This document shows positions 19,482-30,162 of a stretch of DNA of 64,000 nt, one piece after another. The first letter of the stretch is position 1, and every line of letters begins with the position of its first letter. The translations under genes and the position numbers were made by a program. The notes beneath the pieces are model-generated. The model ran no database searches, was not told the DNA's origin, and saw nothing but the letters and a program-made list of their open reading frames with translations. This DNA is from Thermoactinomyces sp. DSM 45891 (GTDB lineage: Bacteria > Bacillota > Bacilli > Thermoactinomycetales > Thermoactinomycetaceae). The stretch lies in the NCBI RefSeq assembly GCF_900119485.1, contig NZ_FPJZ01000002.1, positions 7,697 to 71,696 of the forward strand, given 5' to 3'.

Positions 19482-22400
19482 CTAATCCGTTCCGATATCC
19501 CGACTCATAAACAACTTTTTCCCCACTCCATCCTGCTTCTCCAACTGCCCACAAATCATATCTACCAGTGGCTTAATATAAGGCGGCTCAAGCATCGAGT
19601 AGTGATCCCCACCAGTCAGGGAGGACTTCACCTGGCCTTCTGTTAATCCTGACCATAAATCCACAATCTCTTCTGGCCGTGCATCCTGAAGCAAACTATC
19701 TTCTAAAGCCAAGAACAAGTGAATATCAGCGCGTATCACACCTATTGGCTGATACTTCCTGAGTGCAAGACCATTAATCGCGATAATGCGTAGTTTTGAA
19801 AGAGACACTTCCTCTTCTAGTACACCATCCGATACTTCATCACCAATCAATTTTTGACAGACTTGAAGTTGCTCTTCTTCACTTCGCTTTGCTAGACAGC
19901 TTTCTTCCATTCCTTGAAGTAATGCGTACCGGATGAGCGGATCACGTTTTTCATCCCATTTTGGTAACTCTTCTTTCGAACGTGGCTTGACGTCACATAT
20001 GCCTAGATAGGCTACCGTTTCTCCTTGTTCCTCTAATTGTTTCGTAATCTCATAGACGAGTATCCCACCGAAAGACCAGCCCATCAGGTGATAGGGACCT
20101 GTTGGTGCAATTTGACGTATTTCAGCAATATATCGTTCCGCCATCTGCTCTACACTTAGCTCAATGGGCTCTCTGTCATCGTAACCAAGTGCCTGAAAGG
20201 CATAGATGGTCCGTTTCGATTCAAACTCCTGAGCGAGATGAACAAAGTTTATGATCCCACCGCCTTGCCCATGAACCACGAACAACGGCGGAACCGCTTC
20301 GTCCCCTTCACTCAATAAAATTAAGTTTCCAGAAGCGTCGTCGTCATGAGATTGAAGCACCTCACACAACGAAGCTACAGTAGGATTTTTAAACAGCACG
20401 GATAATGGTAGGCTTCTTTCGAATGTCTTGGACACTTTATTCACTAAATTAAGTGCTTTGAGTGAATGGCCTCCCATCGCAAAAAAGTTATCTAACACGC
20501 CAATCGACTCTACTTGTAGAACTTCTCCCCACAACTGGACCATAGTCTGCTCTAACTCGTTACGCGGAGCTAGATACACTTGTTTGTCGTGGATGGTGGT
20601 GAGAGATTGATTTGGCTCTGGAAGCGCACGACGATCTATTTTTCCATTGGGTGTAAGCGGAAACGTACTTACTCTCACAAAAGCACTTGGAATCATATAG
20701 ATAGGAAGTCGTTTCGCAATCCACTCGACCAAATCCTCATTTGTGGTCTCACTACTCATCTCTACATAGGCACAAAGGTATTTCTCACTCTGGGCATCCT
20801 CTTTGATCACTACAAGCGCATTTTGAACCGCTTCGTGATGTGTAAGACGGTTTTCAATCTCACCTAGTTCAATCCGATAACCACGAATCTTCACTTGATG
20901 ATCAGCTCGTCCGATAAACTGTAGATTGCCATCCGGAAGCCACTTCACGATATCCCCTGTACGGTACATCTTCGTCCCAGGTCTAAACGGATTCTCAACA
21001 AAGCTTTCTGCGGTGAGCTCTGGCTGATTCCAGTACCCTCTCGCGATCCCGTCTCCACCTACCCATAGTTCACCGTAAACCCCTTTCGAAACAGGTTGCA
21101 TATCTGCATTTAAGACATACATTTGCGTGTTCGCCATCGGTTTCCCAATCGGCACACTTGGATCAGTGAAGCCCTTTGATTGATAGTGATAACCCGTGCA
21201 GATAACGGTCGTTTCTGTGGGACCATAGGCATTTACCAGCATTAACTCTGGTTTAAGCGCTTTATAATTTTCTAGATTCTCCGCTTTAGACGCTTCTCCA
21301 CCTACAAACATCTTCGTAAGCGGAAACTTCCTACCAGATCCCCTAAACTCGTCGTACAGTGGATTCAACAATGCGGGTGGAATAAAGGCAAAGGTTGTTT
21401 CCTTCTGTACCATCGATGCCGCCAGCCGCATCACATCAAACTTCTCACCTGCATACATCACGAGCGTTGCCCCTACAAGGAGAGGTAGCCACGTTTCAAA
21501 TACGCTGGCATCAAACGAAATATTGGTACAAACAAGGAAGCGGTCGTGGGAATTGATTTGGCCTCTATACAACTTTTCATGTCCAATCACCAGATTGTGT
21601 ACAGAACGATGTTCGGTCATCACACCTTTAGGGGCCCCAGTAGAACCAGATGTATAAATCATATAGGCCAAATCATTTGCTCCGTTTTGAAGAGGCAAAT
21701 TCTCTTTGTTTTCTTGATTGGCGCCCTCATCATCCAAACAAACCCATTCGCCTGCAAAGGCAATTTCCGATAACAAGTTCTTTGTCGTTAGCGCAATCAG
21801 GCAACCGCTATCTTCTAACATATAGTGAATTCGCTCAGCCGGATAATCTGTAGATAATGGAACATACATCCCGCCTGCTTTCGTCACAGCCAAGATAGCG
21901 ATGATGAATTCAGTCGTACGTTGTAACATAATCCCAACTGGCTGATTTGCACATACCCCTTTATTTCGTATCACTCTCGCCCATTGATTAGCCGCCTCGT
22001 TTAACTCACGATACGTCATTTGACGGCCTTCATCCTCAATCGCGATTGCTTCTGGATGGAGCCTCACTTGACGCTCAAACAGTTCGGATAACGTTGCATT
22101 TCGCTCGTAGTCCACACCCGTATCATTGCAATCCACGATCCATTGCTTCTTCTCTATCTCAGTTAACAGATCAATCTGTTGAACTGGAATCGATGAATCG
22201 GCCAGAACAGAACGAAGAGCCTGCGTATAGTGACCGAAATACTGCTCAAGTGAAGACTCCATATACAGTGATGGATTATACAACCAGCGCGCCGACAACA
22301 TGCCATCTTCTTTTGTAAACATCAGCGCTAGATCAGGAGCCTCTGCTTCGATAAAATCGGGATCATGAATATTATCAAGCGACACAATCAAGGTAAGCCA

Positions 22401-22856
22401 AGGTAGCCGATCATTCATTCCCACTCCCAGCTCTTCGAGTAGAGGGGCAATCGGGAACTCTTGATTTTGATAAGCTTCCGTCAAACTTCGTTTCGTCTCT
22501 AAAATCACTTGCTTAGCCGATTGAGCTGGCTCCAGTCTAGAAACAACTGGAACCAACTTCCGAGTAGGACAGTGTGACGGAACGCCCACCCCTATTTCTT
22601 TCCGGCCGCTATATTTATACAGCCAGATTTTCGTAACAGCTAGTAAGAATGTGTACATTAATAAATCCGAACCCTTACAAATGCGCAGGAGCGAAGTGGT
22701 CACGTCTGAATCTACCGATAAAGGCAAACTAGCTCTCTTAGGCACTTGATCGGTTTCTTGAAAATCAGATGGCACACATGGAAAAGCAGGTTCTCTCTTA
22801 AATGTATCTAACCAATATTGCTTTCGCTCCAACATCTCTTTGTCATAAACAATCAT
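19482..22856 (-). CDS. NRPS truncated C-A-T-TE
   Basis: This NRPS has 1124 residues. The first 250 or so match only the C-terminal half of a condensation domain (from YWLDTFKREPAF onward), so the HHxxxDG lobe is absent. The upstream gene ends 30 bp away and an in-frame stop precedes the ATG, so no hidden N-terminal half exists here. An A domain follows (YTSGSTGAPKG near 405; pocket D-A-F-F-F-G-A-V-I, which looks suited to a hydrophobic residue). Then come a T domain (MGGHSLKA near 793) and a type I thioesterase (GWSFGG near 927, HYSMLEPP near 1085). The TE marks the chain end although the gene sits mid-operon, so assembly is probably not collinear with gene order. A free C domain ending the 7235-11704 protein could supply the missing condensation activity. 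Confidence 0.92.
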   Translation of the reverse strand: MIVYDKEMLERKQYWLDTFKREPAFPCVPSDFQETDQVPKRASLPLSVDSDVTTSLLRICKGSDLLMYTFLLAVTKIWLYKYSGRKEIGVGVPSHCPTRKLVPVVSRLEPAQSAKQVILETKRSLTEAYQNQEFPIAPLLEELGVGMNDRLPWLTLIVSLDNIHDPDFIEAEAPDLALMFTKEDGMLSARWLYNPSLYMESSLEQYFGHYTQALRSVLADSSIPVQQIDLLTEIEKKQWIVDCNDTGVDYERNATLSELFERQVRLHPEAIAIEDEGRQMTYRELNEAANQWARVIRNKGVCANQPVGIMLQRTTEFIIAILAVTKAGGMYVPLSTDYPAERIHYMLEDSGCLIALTTKNLLSEIAFAGEWVCLDDEGANQENKENLPLQNGANDLAYMIYTSGSTGAPKGVMTEHRSVHNLVIGHEKLYRGQINSHDRFLVCTNISFDASVFETWLPLLVGATLVMYAGEKFDVMRLAASMVQKETTFAFIPPALLNPLYDEFRGSGRKFPLTKMFVGGEASKAENLENYKALKPELMLVNAYGPTETTVICTGYHYQSKGFTDPSVPIGKPMANTQMYVLNADMQPVSKGVYGELWVGGDGIARGYWNQPELTAESFVENPFRPGTKMYRTGDIVKWLPDGNLQFIGRADHQVKIRGYRIELGEIENRLTHHEAVQNALVVIKEDAQSEKYLCAYVEMSSETTNEDLVEWIAKRLPIYMIPSAFVRVSTFPLTPNGKIDRRALPEPNQSLTTIHDKQVYLAPRNELEQTMVQLWGEVLQVESIGVLDNFFAMGGHSLKALNLVNKVSKTFERSLPLSVLFKNPTVASLCEVLQSHDDDASGNLILLSEGDEAVPPLFVVHGQGGGIINFVHLAQEFESKRTIYAFQALGYDDREPIELSVEQMAERYIAEIRQIAPTGPYHLMGWSFGGILVYEITKQLEEQGETVAYLGICDVKPRSKEELPKWDEKRDPLIRYALLQGMEESCLAKRSEEEQLQVCQKLIGDEVSDGVLEEEVSLSKLRIIAINGLALRKYQPIGVIRADIHLFLALEDSLLQDARPEEIVDLWSGLTEGQVKSSLTGGDHYSMLEPPYIKPLVDMICGQLEKQDGVGKKLFMSRDIGTD

Positions 22857-22886
22857 TGTTCAATCAACACCACCTTTCTAACTTGC

Positions 22887-25800
22887 TTATTGAATCGGTC
22901 TTGCTTTCGGAATCGATCTTATTTTTTGAGCCTTCTTCGGCTTGTGAAGAGAATCGAAAATATGCTGACTAAGTGCTTGCACACTGTCAAAACGGAAGAT
23001 CGTATCCGCATCCATTTTCAAGCTAAACAAATTCGATAACTCTACCATGATGTCAATCCCTTGAATTGAATCCCCACCAAGCGAGAAATAGCTCTCATCT
23101 GGACCGAGCTCTTCGTCCTCTTCAAACTCTAGGACCTCTCTCCATGTGTTTGTAACAACTTCTACAATCTGCTCGAATGTCCAAGAAGCTTGAGGCTGTG
23201 ATGCTTCTGGCTTCGCTTCTACTAATTGTGAATCCATTCCAAAGAAGGAAAGTCCACGGATTTCCTCCATATCTTCTTGATTTAAGCCACTTACAAATGC
23301 AGGGCTTACATTGGAACCTAGGACTGTATGAAACGCAGCCACTCCATCATTCCGATTAAACCCAAGAATGAGTGGCGATAATCGTTTAATTTTGTCCACA
23401 GACGCATGATTCTCTTTTGCTCTCTTCACTTCACCCATCCCGGTGTTTTGCCATCCACCCCATTGGATCGAGATAAACCGTTTCCCTATTTGCCGTTGAA
23501 GGGATGTATAGCTATCAAGGAATGCATTGGCACAAGCATATGGAGCAATCATTTTTTCCGAAAGAACGGCATCTACGGAAGAAAATACAAGGAAGAAATC
23601 GACGTAATGTTCTTTTAACAACTGATCAAGAACAAGCGTCCCTTTCACTTTTGCTTCCATGACGGTTGTGTAATCCTCCAGTTTTGAATCCTGCAAAGAA
23701 ACGGGCTTCCCTAATACACCTGCTGTATGGATCACTCCATCCACTTTGCCAAAACGAGCCGTTATATCATCCAACACGCTGTTCATTTCTACTAAACTAG
23801 CAACATCTGCTTGGTAGTAATGCACCTCTGAACCTAGCCTGCGAATGGTATCCATCGACTCTATTTGTTGACTACTCAAGTCCTGCTCACTGGTTCGGCC
23901 CACGAGAATCAGGATCACGTTATGTCTCTTCGCCATGGACTGACAGATCTCTTGTGCAATCCCACCCGTTCCACCGGTTACGAGGTAGACACCGCTCTCT
24001 CGAATCATTTCTCGCTTTGTCATCGACTCGATCGGCATTCTCTTTAGCGTTTTCGTATATCTCTTTCCGCCACGATACGCCACTTCTCGAATCATGTTAT
24101 TCTTCGATACTTCCTCATAAATCATCTGAGCCATCTTATCGGAAGAGTCCACACACACATCAATACAAAACGAGTGAACTTGATCAAATTCCCGGTTCAT
24201 CGTTCTACTTAAAGCAAGGGTAGAACTATGTAGCGGATTCACATAGTGGTCATTTGCTCCCACCAAATATGCTTGTTGGGTAACAAAGAAGGTGTAAACT
24301 GGATGATTTGTACCCAGAGTAGCGAGACTCTTTACTAGGTTTAACGTTGACTGAAGAGAAGTAGCAAGTTTCTCGTCTAGCTGCTCATAGTCCCACATAG
24401 AGACATTTGATAGAGAAGTAGATTGGAAACGAGATAGGTCCATCACGGTTCCGATGGAAACCCCTGATTCTCTTAATTCCTTCATCACTCTCGTAAAGTG
24501 CTCTTCTTCTCGCGGATTGATCTCCACTTGATTGTCAGCCACATTTCGGTATTGCCTACCATAATGAATCTGAATCACTTGGTGCCCATGATCGGTAAAC
24601 TTTTCTACCAATGAAGCATGAGTGGTTCCGCTATCAGGATCCGTGATGATCAAGACAGCACCTTGTAACCCTCGTGATGAAAGGTTCACTGGTAATTCCG
24701 ACACCACCCACTCAAAGGTATACATCATTTCTTCCTTTACTTTGATAGACTCTGTATGATCTTGATTGAATAGGGATGAACCTCTTTTTTGTTTCTTCGA
24801 TTGCTCAAACCAGTATGATTTACGTTGGAACGGATAGGTTGGTAGTGAGACCGTTCTTCCCTGTTGGATCGCTTCAAAATGAAGGTTATAACCCATTTGA
24901 TATAAATGCGACAGCACAGATAAGAAATCATGTTCCTTCTTTTCAAGAGTAAATAAGTCTCGTACTTCCACATCATAACCAACCGCAGAGACATCCTTTA
25001 TAATACAACTACCTACGGATAGAACAAGAGTCTCCTCTCCAAATTTGGATACAACGTCTGCCATAGTCTGGTTTTTCTCGTTCGTTCCTTGCAACACATC
25101 TGTAAACGAAATCGTTCCGAGAATAAAATCCCGAGCCACTACACCCAGCCCTGCTCCCTCTATCTCTATTTCCATTCCTAGTTTTCGTAGTAGATGGTAG
25201 AGACTTGAAGCAAATGCTACAACCTTCGCTTTCGGATCTTGCGAGTGATCTAAGAGTGGCTGATGTTGACTCATAATGGATTCATCGATCCAGCCCGTTT
25301 GACTCAAACCGTCCCATGCCTTTTCCATCCCTACTTCATAGTCTGGAATCCAGAGCACGACCTTCTTCGGACGTTTGACAGGCTTCTCAGCCATTCCCTT
25401 CATCTCTTCTAATGCCTTAGATAACTCTTCATGATCCCTCACAACCGTTGAAAAACGATAGGAATCATGATTTCGACGGCAATTTAAGGTATAACTTATA
25501 TCAGCTAGCTCATACTCACGTTTTTTCGCTAAATCGCGCTCTAAATCCCGTATTTTTTCATGTAGCACTTTCTCAGTTGGAGCAGATAACGTAACGAGAT
25601 ACGCTTGATCGGAGGCTGTTTTCGGTTGCTCATATTCCTCTACCACAACGTGCACATTGGTTCCGCTTAATCCAAATGAACTTATCCCTGCTCTTCGTGG
25701 ATGTCCTTCTGGCTTCTCCCATGTTTGAAGACTTGTATTGATGTAAACAGGAGAGTTTTCAAAATCGATAAAAGCATTTGGCTTCGTATAATGAAGGGAT

Positions 25801-28800
25801 GGTGGAATCATGCCATATTGAAAACTTAATACCGCTTTCACTAAGCCTGCCAGTCCTGCCGCACTATCCAAATGCCCCATATTGGTCTTCACAGAGCCCA
25901 TTGCAATAAATTGCTTTTGGTCGGTATAGGATTCATACGCTTTTCGAATCCCTTTTACTTCAATCGGATCACCTAACTTCGTACCTGTACCATGTGCTTC
26001 AATATAGGAAATCGTCGCTGGATCAATCTTCGCATCTTGCCACGCTCGAACGATCGTCTCAGCTTGCGCATCAGGGCTAGGGGCTGTCATCCCGTTCGAT
26101 CTTGCCCCATCTTGGACAACCGCACTTCCCTTGATCACTCCGTAGATGTGATCCTGATCTGCCACAGCCTTTTCCAACGGCTTGATCATAATGCAGATGC
26201 TTCCCTCTCCACCGATCGTTCCATCGGCATCGTCCGAAAACGCCCGGCATGTTTCGGTCGGCGAAACTATTCCCGATCCCATCGCGATCTCTTTGCGAAT
26301 ATGATCAATCTCGATATGAACGCCGCCCACCAGAGCCATCTCACATTCTCTGTAGCGCAGCGCATTCATCGCTGAGTGAAGGGCTACTAAAGAGGAAGAA
26401 CATGCCGTATCGATCACCATCGAAGGCCCATTTAGACCAAAATGATAGGAGACACGACCCGCTAGATTCGCCGGTAGATTACTTGCCAATAGCTCGTCCA
26501 CTTTGATATCTACATGGTTCATATAGCTCGGCATAACCGATCCCATGAACACACCTACGTTTTGATTCGCTAACTTCTCACGTGGATAACCTGCATCCTC
26601 AATCGTCGAATTAACCGTCTCGAGCATCATTCGTTGGTTCGGGTCCATATCTTTTGCTAGTTTAGGTGAGATGTTAAAATACTGCGGGTCGAACTGATCG
26701 ATTCCTTCGATGTAACCATAGCGTAGGTACTGTTTCGCTGGATTTTGACCTGGATCAAGCTTGATTCTAGATTCCGGAATTTCCTGAATGCTGCTTTTGC
26801 CTTCCCGTAACAACTCCCACCACTCGTCCACATCATCCGCACCCGGTAGCTTTGCGCTAATCCCGATAATCGCGATATCCCTCGTAGTCGTTGCTTCAAT
26901 TGACTCAGCTAATTCCTCACGATCTTCGACGGTGAAAGCAGATTCTTCCTTGGACACTTCATTCGATTGATTCACGAAATCCGCTAAAGAAGCGATCGTA
27001 TTGTACGTAAATAAGTCACTAATCTCTAAAGATAAATCCGGGAGCACCTTTTTCAACTTGTTGAAAGCCCGCATGATTTGAATCGAGTTTCCACCTGCTT
27101 CAAAGAAGTTTGTATAAATCCCTACGTTCTCGAGACCCAACACTTCCTTCCATACCGCTATGATCTGTTCGTCTAACTCATGACGCGAACTTGAAACATC
27201 TTGCTCCTCCACTGCTGGGACCATTGCCAACTGAGCCAATGCTTTTCGGTCCACTTTTCCATTTGGCGTAAGCGGATACGATTCCACATACTCGTAGTAC
27301 ATCGGAATCATATAATTGGGTAGCTTATCCGCCAAGAATACGTTCACATCATGCTTTGTCAGCTTGGATTCTGCTTTTAAAAAGGCGCATATTTCTGTGT
27401 CACCACTACCATTTTTACGAGCGATCACCACCGCATCATTTACATCTGGATGTTTAAGCAACACATTTTCAATCTCACCCAACTCCACACGGAAGCCGCG
27501 AATTTTTACCTGATTATCGATTCTACCTACATACTCCACATTACCGTCGGCTAACCAACGTCCCGCGTCACCTGTCTTATAGAGTCGATCTCCTGGAATC
27601 CCGCTAAATGAATTCGCGATAAACTTCTCATTCGTCAGGTCCGGTTGATATAGATACCCTCTTGCAAGACCCACTCCACTCACACAAATTTCCCCAGAAA
27701 CCCCAATTGGACATAGACGACCCTGCTGATCTAGGATATAAACTCGTGTATTATCCCGCGGCTTACCTACAAGGGAAATCTCATGCTCAGAGTTTCCATC
27801 AAAGTGATAGGTACACGTCTCCACCGATGCTTCAGCCGGACCATATCCATTAATAATTCGTCCATCTCGGTTTAAATACGTTCTACAATTCTTCACTAGC
27901 TCAATCGGTACATACTCGCTTCCTAGAGAAAGACAAGTCAAATCCGGCAACAAAGGTAACTCATCCGATTCATCAACCTGCTCAATCAGCACATTCATGA
28001 TCACTGGAATCTCATCAATATTGTTAATCCGATGCTGTTTCAAGTAGTCCAGATATTGACGAGCATCCTTTCTCACATCTGGGTGAAGTAAATGAAGTGT
28101 TCCTCCGGAAACAAGGGGCGGGAAGATTTGCTGAATAGAGCTATCAAAGGCAAATGAATTCGTCAACAACACTTGATAACCTAAGCGATGCTCATACTCT
28201 TTTACCGCCCATGTAACAAACTCAACAAAGGATTCCTGTTCAATCATGACCCCTTTCGGGCGACCCGTTGATCCTGATGTGTAAATCACATAAGCCAAAT
28301 CATTCGGCGAAGAAACTACCTGCATAAACTCAGATTCTTCATGATGTGGAACATCGCTTTCCTCATGATCGAGCACTAGCACATGGGACATCATTTCACT
28401 TGAAGAATCCTTGAATTCTGTCGATGTAATGAGCAGTTGTGAACGACTATCTTGTAAGATATACTCAATCCGTTCACTTGGATAATGGGGGTCAATCGGC
28501 ACATATGCCGCACCTGTCCCCAGTACGCCCATGATCGCTACAACCATATCAATCGACCAATCCAGCTGAATAGAGACGACATTTCCAGGAACAACCCCGT
28601 AACTCTGAAGTTTTCCAACCAATCTCTGAACTCGTTCAAATAATTGCTCATAAGTAATGCTCTCATCTTGGAAAACAACCGCATTCATCGAAGGCGACGC
28701 TTTTACTTGCTCGACAAAGAGTTGATATACCGTTTTATCCTTTGGAAACGCTTGTTCCGTCTGATTAAACTGGAAAAGAGTTAGCTGTTTCTCCCACTCT

Positions 28801-30134
28801 GGAAGGATATCCAAGTTTTGAACCAATTCATCAGGCCGACTCATTATCTGCCTCAGCACCACTTGGAAATGTTCCGCCATCCGCTCCATAGTCTGGCGAT
28901 CAAATAATCCATCCATATAATCAAATTTCATTTGCGGTTCTCCCGCTAAGAGAAACGCCACCGTCAAATCGTAGTTATTTAGTTCCCACTCCGAATACTG
29001 AGTAATTTGGAAATCATGGTACGCACCTTCAAGCAATTTCTGATCAAGTGGATAGTTTTCAAATACGAGAATATGATCAAAAAGTGATTCATTCCCACGA
29101 AGCTTTGCCGCTGAGTGGATATCCGTTAGCGGTAAATACTCATACTCTTTCATCTCGACCGATTGCTTATGTACCTCACTCATTAACTCCGCAACCGTTT
29201 GCTGTGATTCAGTCGTAACCCGTACCGGAACCGTATTAATAAACAAACCTACTGTCTGATCCACACCTTGCATCTCATCTGGTCGACCCGATACCGTTAG
29301 TCCAAACGTAACATCATCACTACCACTATATCGTTGCAACATCACTCCCCATGCTACGTTGAGAATCGTATTTGGCGTTACACCGTATGTTTTCGAAAAA
29401 TGGCTTACCTCTGGCATGATATCGGATAGAGATGTCACCACCGAATTCATATGGAGATGAGTTTCATTCCTATCAGGCTTATATGGGAGTTTCGTGGTCG
29501 GCTCCCAGCTTTGTAGCACCCGATTCCAAAACAGCTTAGCTTTGCCCGTCTCTTGCTGCTTCAGCCATTTTACATACTCTTTATACTTCGTTTTTGGCTG
29601 TGATTTCTTCATCTGATTCGACTGAAGCTGCCCATATCTCCCAAACCATTCGCTTAAAAATACACCCAGCGACCAGCCATCCATCATAATATGGTGAAAA
29701 TTGATCAGCACACGATACTGCTCTGCACTCACCTTACTTGCCGAAATCCGAAGTAGTGGCCCCTTTGTCAGATCAAAGCCTTTACTCCGTTCTTCCTCGT
29801 CCATTTGAACGATTCGCTCTTTCTGCTCCTGCTCACTTAAGCTTGTCAAATCATGCTCCACAATGTGATGACTCATTTGACGGAGAATCACTTGTACCGG
29901 ATGACTTAGCTTCTCCCATCTAAAAACAGATCGCAAGCACTCATTCTCCTGCACAACATGCTGAAGCGCTTTTTCGAGATTCAACACATGAAGATGACCT
30001 GCTACTTCTAGTGCCACTTGACCAACATACATTTGTTGTACAGAACCCTTTAAACAGTGATATAAAATCCCTTCTTGCGTGGGTGTTAATGTAAGAATGT
30101 CTTCTATTTGATTCGGTTGCACAGATTGTGCCAT
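22887..30134 (-). CDS. Hybrid NRPS-PKS C-A-T-KS-AT(dead)-KR-T
   Basis: This hybrid synthase has about 2415 residues. The C domain (HHIMMDG near 150) opens with LTPTQEGILYH, typical of domains accepting a D-residue donor, which fits the E domain of the 31618-36084 protein. The A domain (YTSGSTGRPKG near 630) has pocket D-S-Q-D-S-G-G-V-E, with two acidic residues beyond Asp235 suggesting a basic substrate. Next are T (AGGNSIQ near 1016) and KS with its full triad (DTACSSS, EAHGTGT, KTNMGH). A short AT-like remnant follows in which the GHSxG motif has become GAGLG. The KR has TGGTGGIA, LVFSSVDA and PYACANAF and lacks the LDD motif of B-type KRs. A final T domain has LGGDSIQG. Malonyl loading must come in trans. 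The ATG at 30134 has better RBS spacing than the one at 30140. Confidence 0.93.
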   Translation of the reverse strand: MAQSVQPNQIEDILTLTPTQEGILYHCLKGSVQQMYVGQVALEVAGHLHVLNLEKALQHVVQENECLRSVFRWEKLSHPVQVILRQMSHHIVEHDLTSLSEQEQKERIVQMDEEERSKGFDLTKGPLLRISASKVSAEQYRVLINFHHIMMDGWSLGVFLSEWFGRYGQLQSNQMKKSQPKTKYKEYVKWLKQQETGKAKLFWNRVLQSWEPTTKLPYKPDRNETHLHMNSVVTSLSDIMPEVSHFSKTYGVTPNTILNVAWGVMLQRYSGSDDVTFGLTVSGRPDEMQGVDQTVGLFINTVPVRVTTESQQTVAELMSEVHKQSVEMKEYEYLPLTDIHSAAKLRGNESLFDHILVFENYPLDQKLLEGAYHDFQITQYSEWELNNYDLTVAFLLAGEPQMKFDYMDGLFDRQTMERMAEHFQVVLRQIMSRPDELVQNLDILPEWEKQLTLFQFNQTEQAFPKDKTVYQLFVEQVKASPSMNAVVFQDESITYEQLFERVQRLVGKLQSYGVVPGNVVSIQLDWSIDMVVAIMGVLGTGAAYVPIDPHYPSERIEYILQDSRSQLLITSTEFKDSSSEMMSHVLVLDHEESDVPHHEESEFMQVVSSPNDLAYVIYTSGSTGRPKGVMIEQESFVEFVTWAVKEYEHRLGYQVLLTNSFAFDSSIQQIFPPLVSGGTLHLLHPDVRKDARQYLDYLKQHRINNIDEIPVIMNVLIEQVDESDELPLLPDLTCLSLGSEYVPIELVKNCRTYLNRDGRIINGYGPAEASVETCTYHFDGNSEHEISLVGKPRDNTRVYILDQQGRLCPIGVSGEICVSGVGLARGYLYQPDLTNEKFIANSFSGIPGDRLYKTGDAGRWLADGNVEYVGRIDNQVKIRGFRVELGEIENVLLKHPDVNDAVVIARKNGSGDTEICAFLKAESKLTKHDVNVFLADKLPNYMIPMYYEYVESYPLTPNGKVDRKALAQLAMVPAVEEQDVSSSRHELDEQIIAVWKEVLGLENVGIYTNFFEAGGNSIQIMRAFNKLKKVLPDLSLEISDLFTYNTIASLADFVNQSNEVSKEESAFTVEDREELAESIEATTTRDIAIIGISAKLPGADDVDEWWELLREGKSSIQEIPESRIKLDPGQNPAKQYLRYGYIEGIDQFDPQYFNISPKLAKDMDPNQRMMLETVNSTIEDAGYPREKLANQNVGVFMGSVMPSYMNHVDIKVDELLASNLPANLAGRVSYHFGLNGPSMVIDTACSSSLVALHSAMNALRYRECEMALVGGVHIEIDHIRKEIAMGSGIVSPTETCRAFSDDADGTIGGEGSICIMIKPLEKAVADQDHIYGVIKGSAVVQDGARSNGMTAPSPDAQAETIVRAWQDAKIDPATISYIEAHGTGTKLGDPIEVKGIRKAYESYTDQKQFIAMGSVKTNMGHLDSAAGLAGLVKAVLSFQYGMIPPSLHYTKPNAFIDFENSPVYINTSLQTWEKPEGHPRRAGISSFGLSGTNVHVVVEEYEQPKTASDQAYLVTLSAPTEKVLHEKIRDLERDLAKKREYELADISYTLNCRRNHDSYRFSTVVRDHEELSKALEEMKGMAEKPVKRPKKVVLWIPDYEVGMEKAWDGLSQTGWIDESIMSQHQPLLDHSQDPKAKVVAFASSLYHLLRKLGMEIEIEGAGLGVVARDFILGTISFTDVLQGTNEKNQTMADVVSKFGEETLVLSVGSCIIKDVSAVGYDVEVRDLFTLEKKEHDFLSVLSHLYQMGYNLHFEAIQQGRTVSLPTYPFQRKSYWFEQSKKQKRGSSLFNQDHTESIKVKEEMMYTFEWVVSELPVNLSSRGLQGAVLIITDPDSGTTHASLVEKFTDHGHQVIQIHYGRQYRNVADNQVEINPREEEHFTRVMKELRESGVSIGTVMDLSRFQSTSLSNVSMWDYEQLDEKLATSLQSTLNLVKSLATLGTNHPVYTFFVTQQAYLVGANDHYVNPLHSSTLALSRTMNREFDQVHSFCIDVCVDSSDKMAQMIYEEVSKNNMIREVAYRGGKRYTKTLKRMPIESMTKREMIRESGVYLVTGGTGGIAQEICQSMAKRHNVILILVGRTSEQDLSSQQIESMDTIRRLGSEVHYYQADVASLVEMNSVLDDITARFGKVDGVIHTAGVLGKPVSLQDSKLEDYTTVMEAKVKGTLVLDQLLKEHYVDFFLVFSSVDAVLSEKMIAPYACANAFLDSYTSLQRQIGKRFISIQWGGWQNTGMGEVKRAKENHASVDKIKRLSPLILGFNRNDGVAAFHTVLGSNVSPAFVSGLNQEDMEEIRGLSFFGMDSQLVEAKPEASQPQASWTFEQIVEVVTNTWREVLEFEEDEELGPDESYFSLGGDSIQGIDIMVELSNLFSLKMDADTIFRFDSVQALSQHIFDSLHKPKKAQKIRSIPKARPIQ

Positions 30135-30162
30135 GAACATACTCCCTTCGCATTTCTTGTCT

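Noticed and set aside
19482..22856. Truncated C domain as a frameshifted pseudogene half
   Set aside because: The gap to the upstream gene is only 30 bp and holds no missing lobe, and the rest of the protein is intact.
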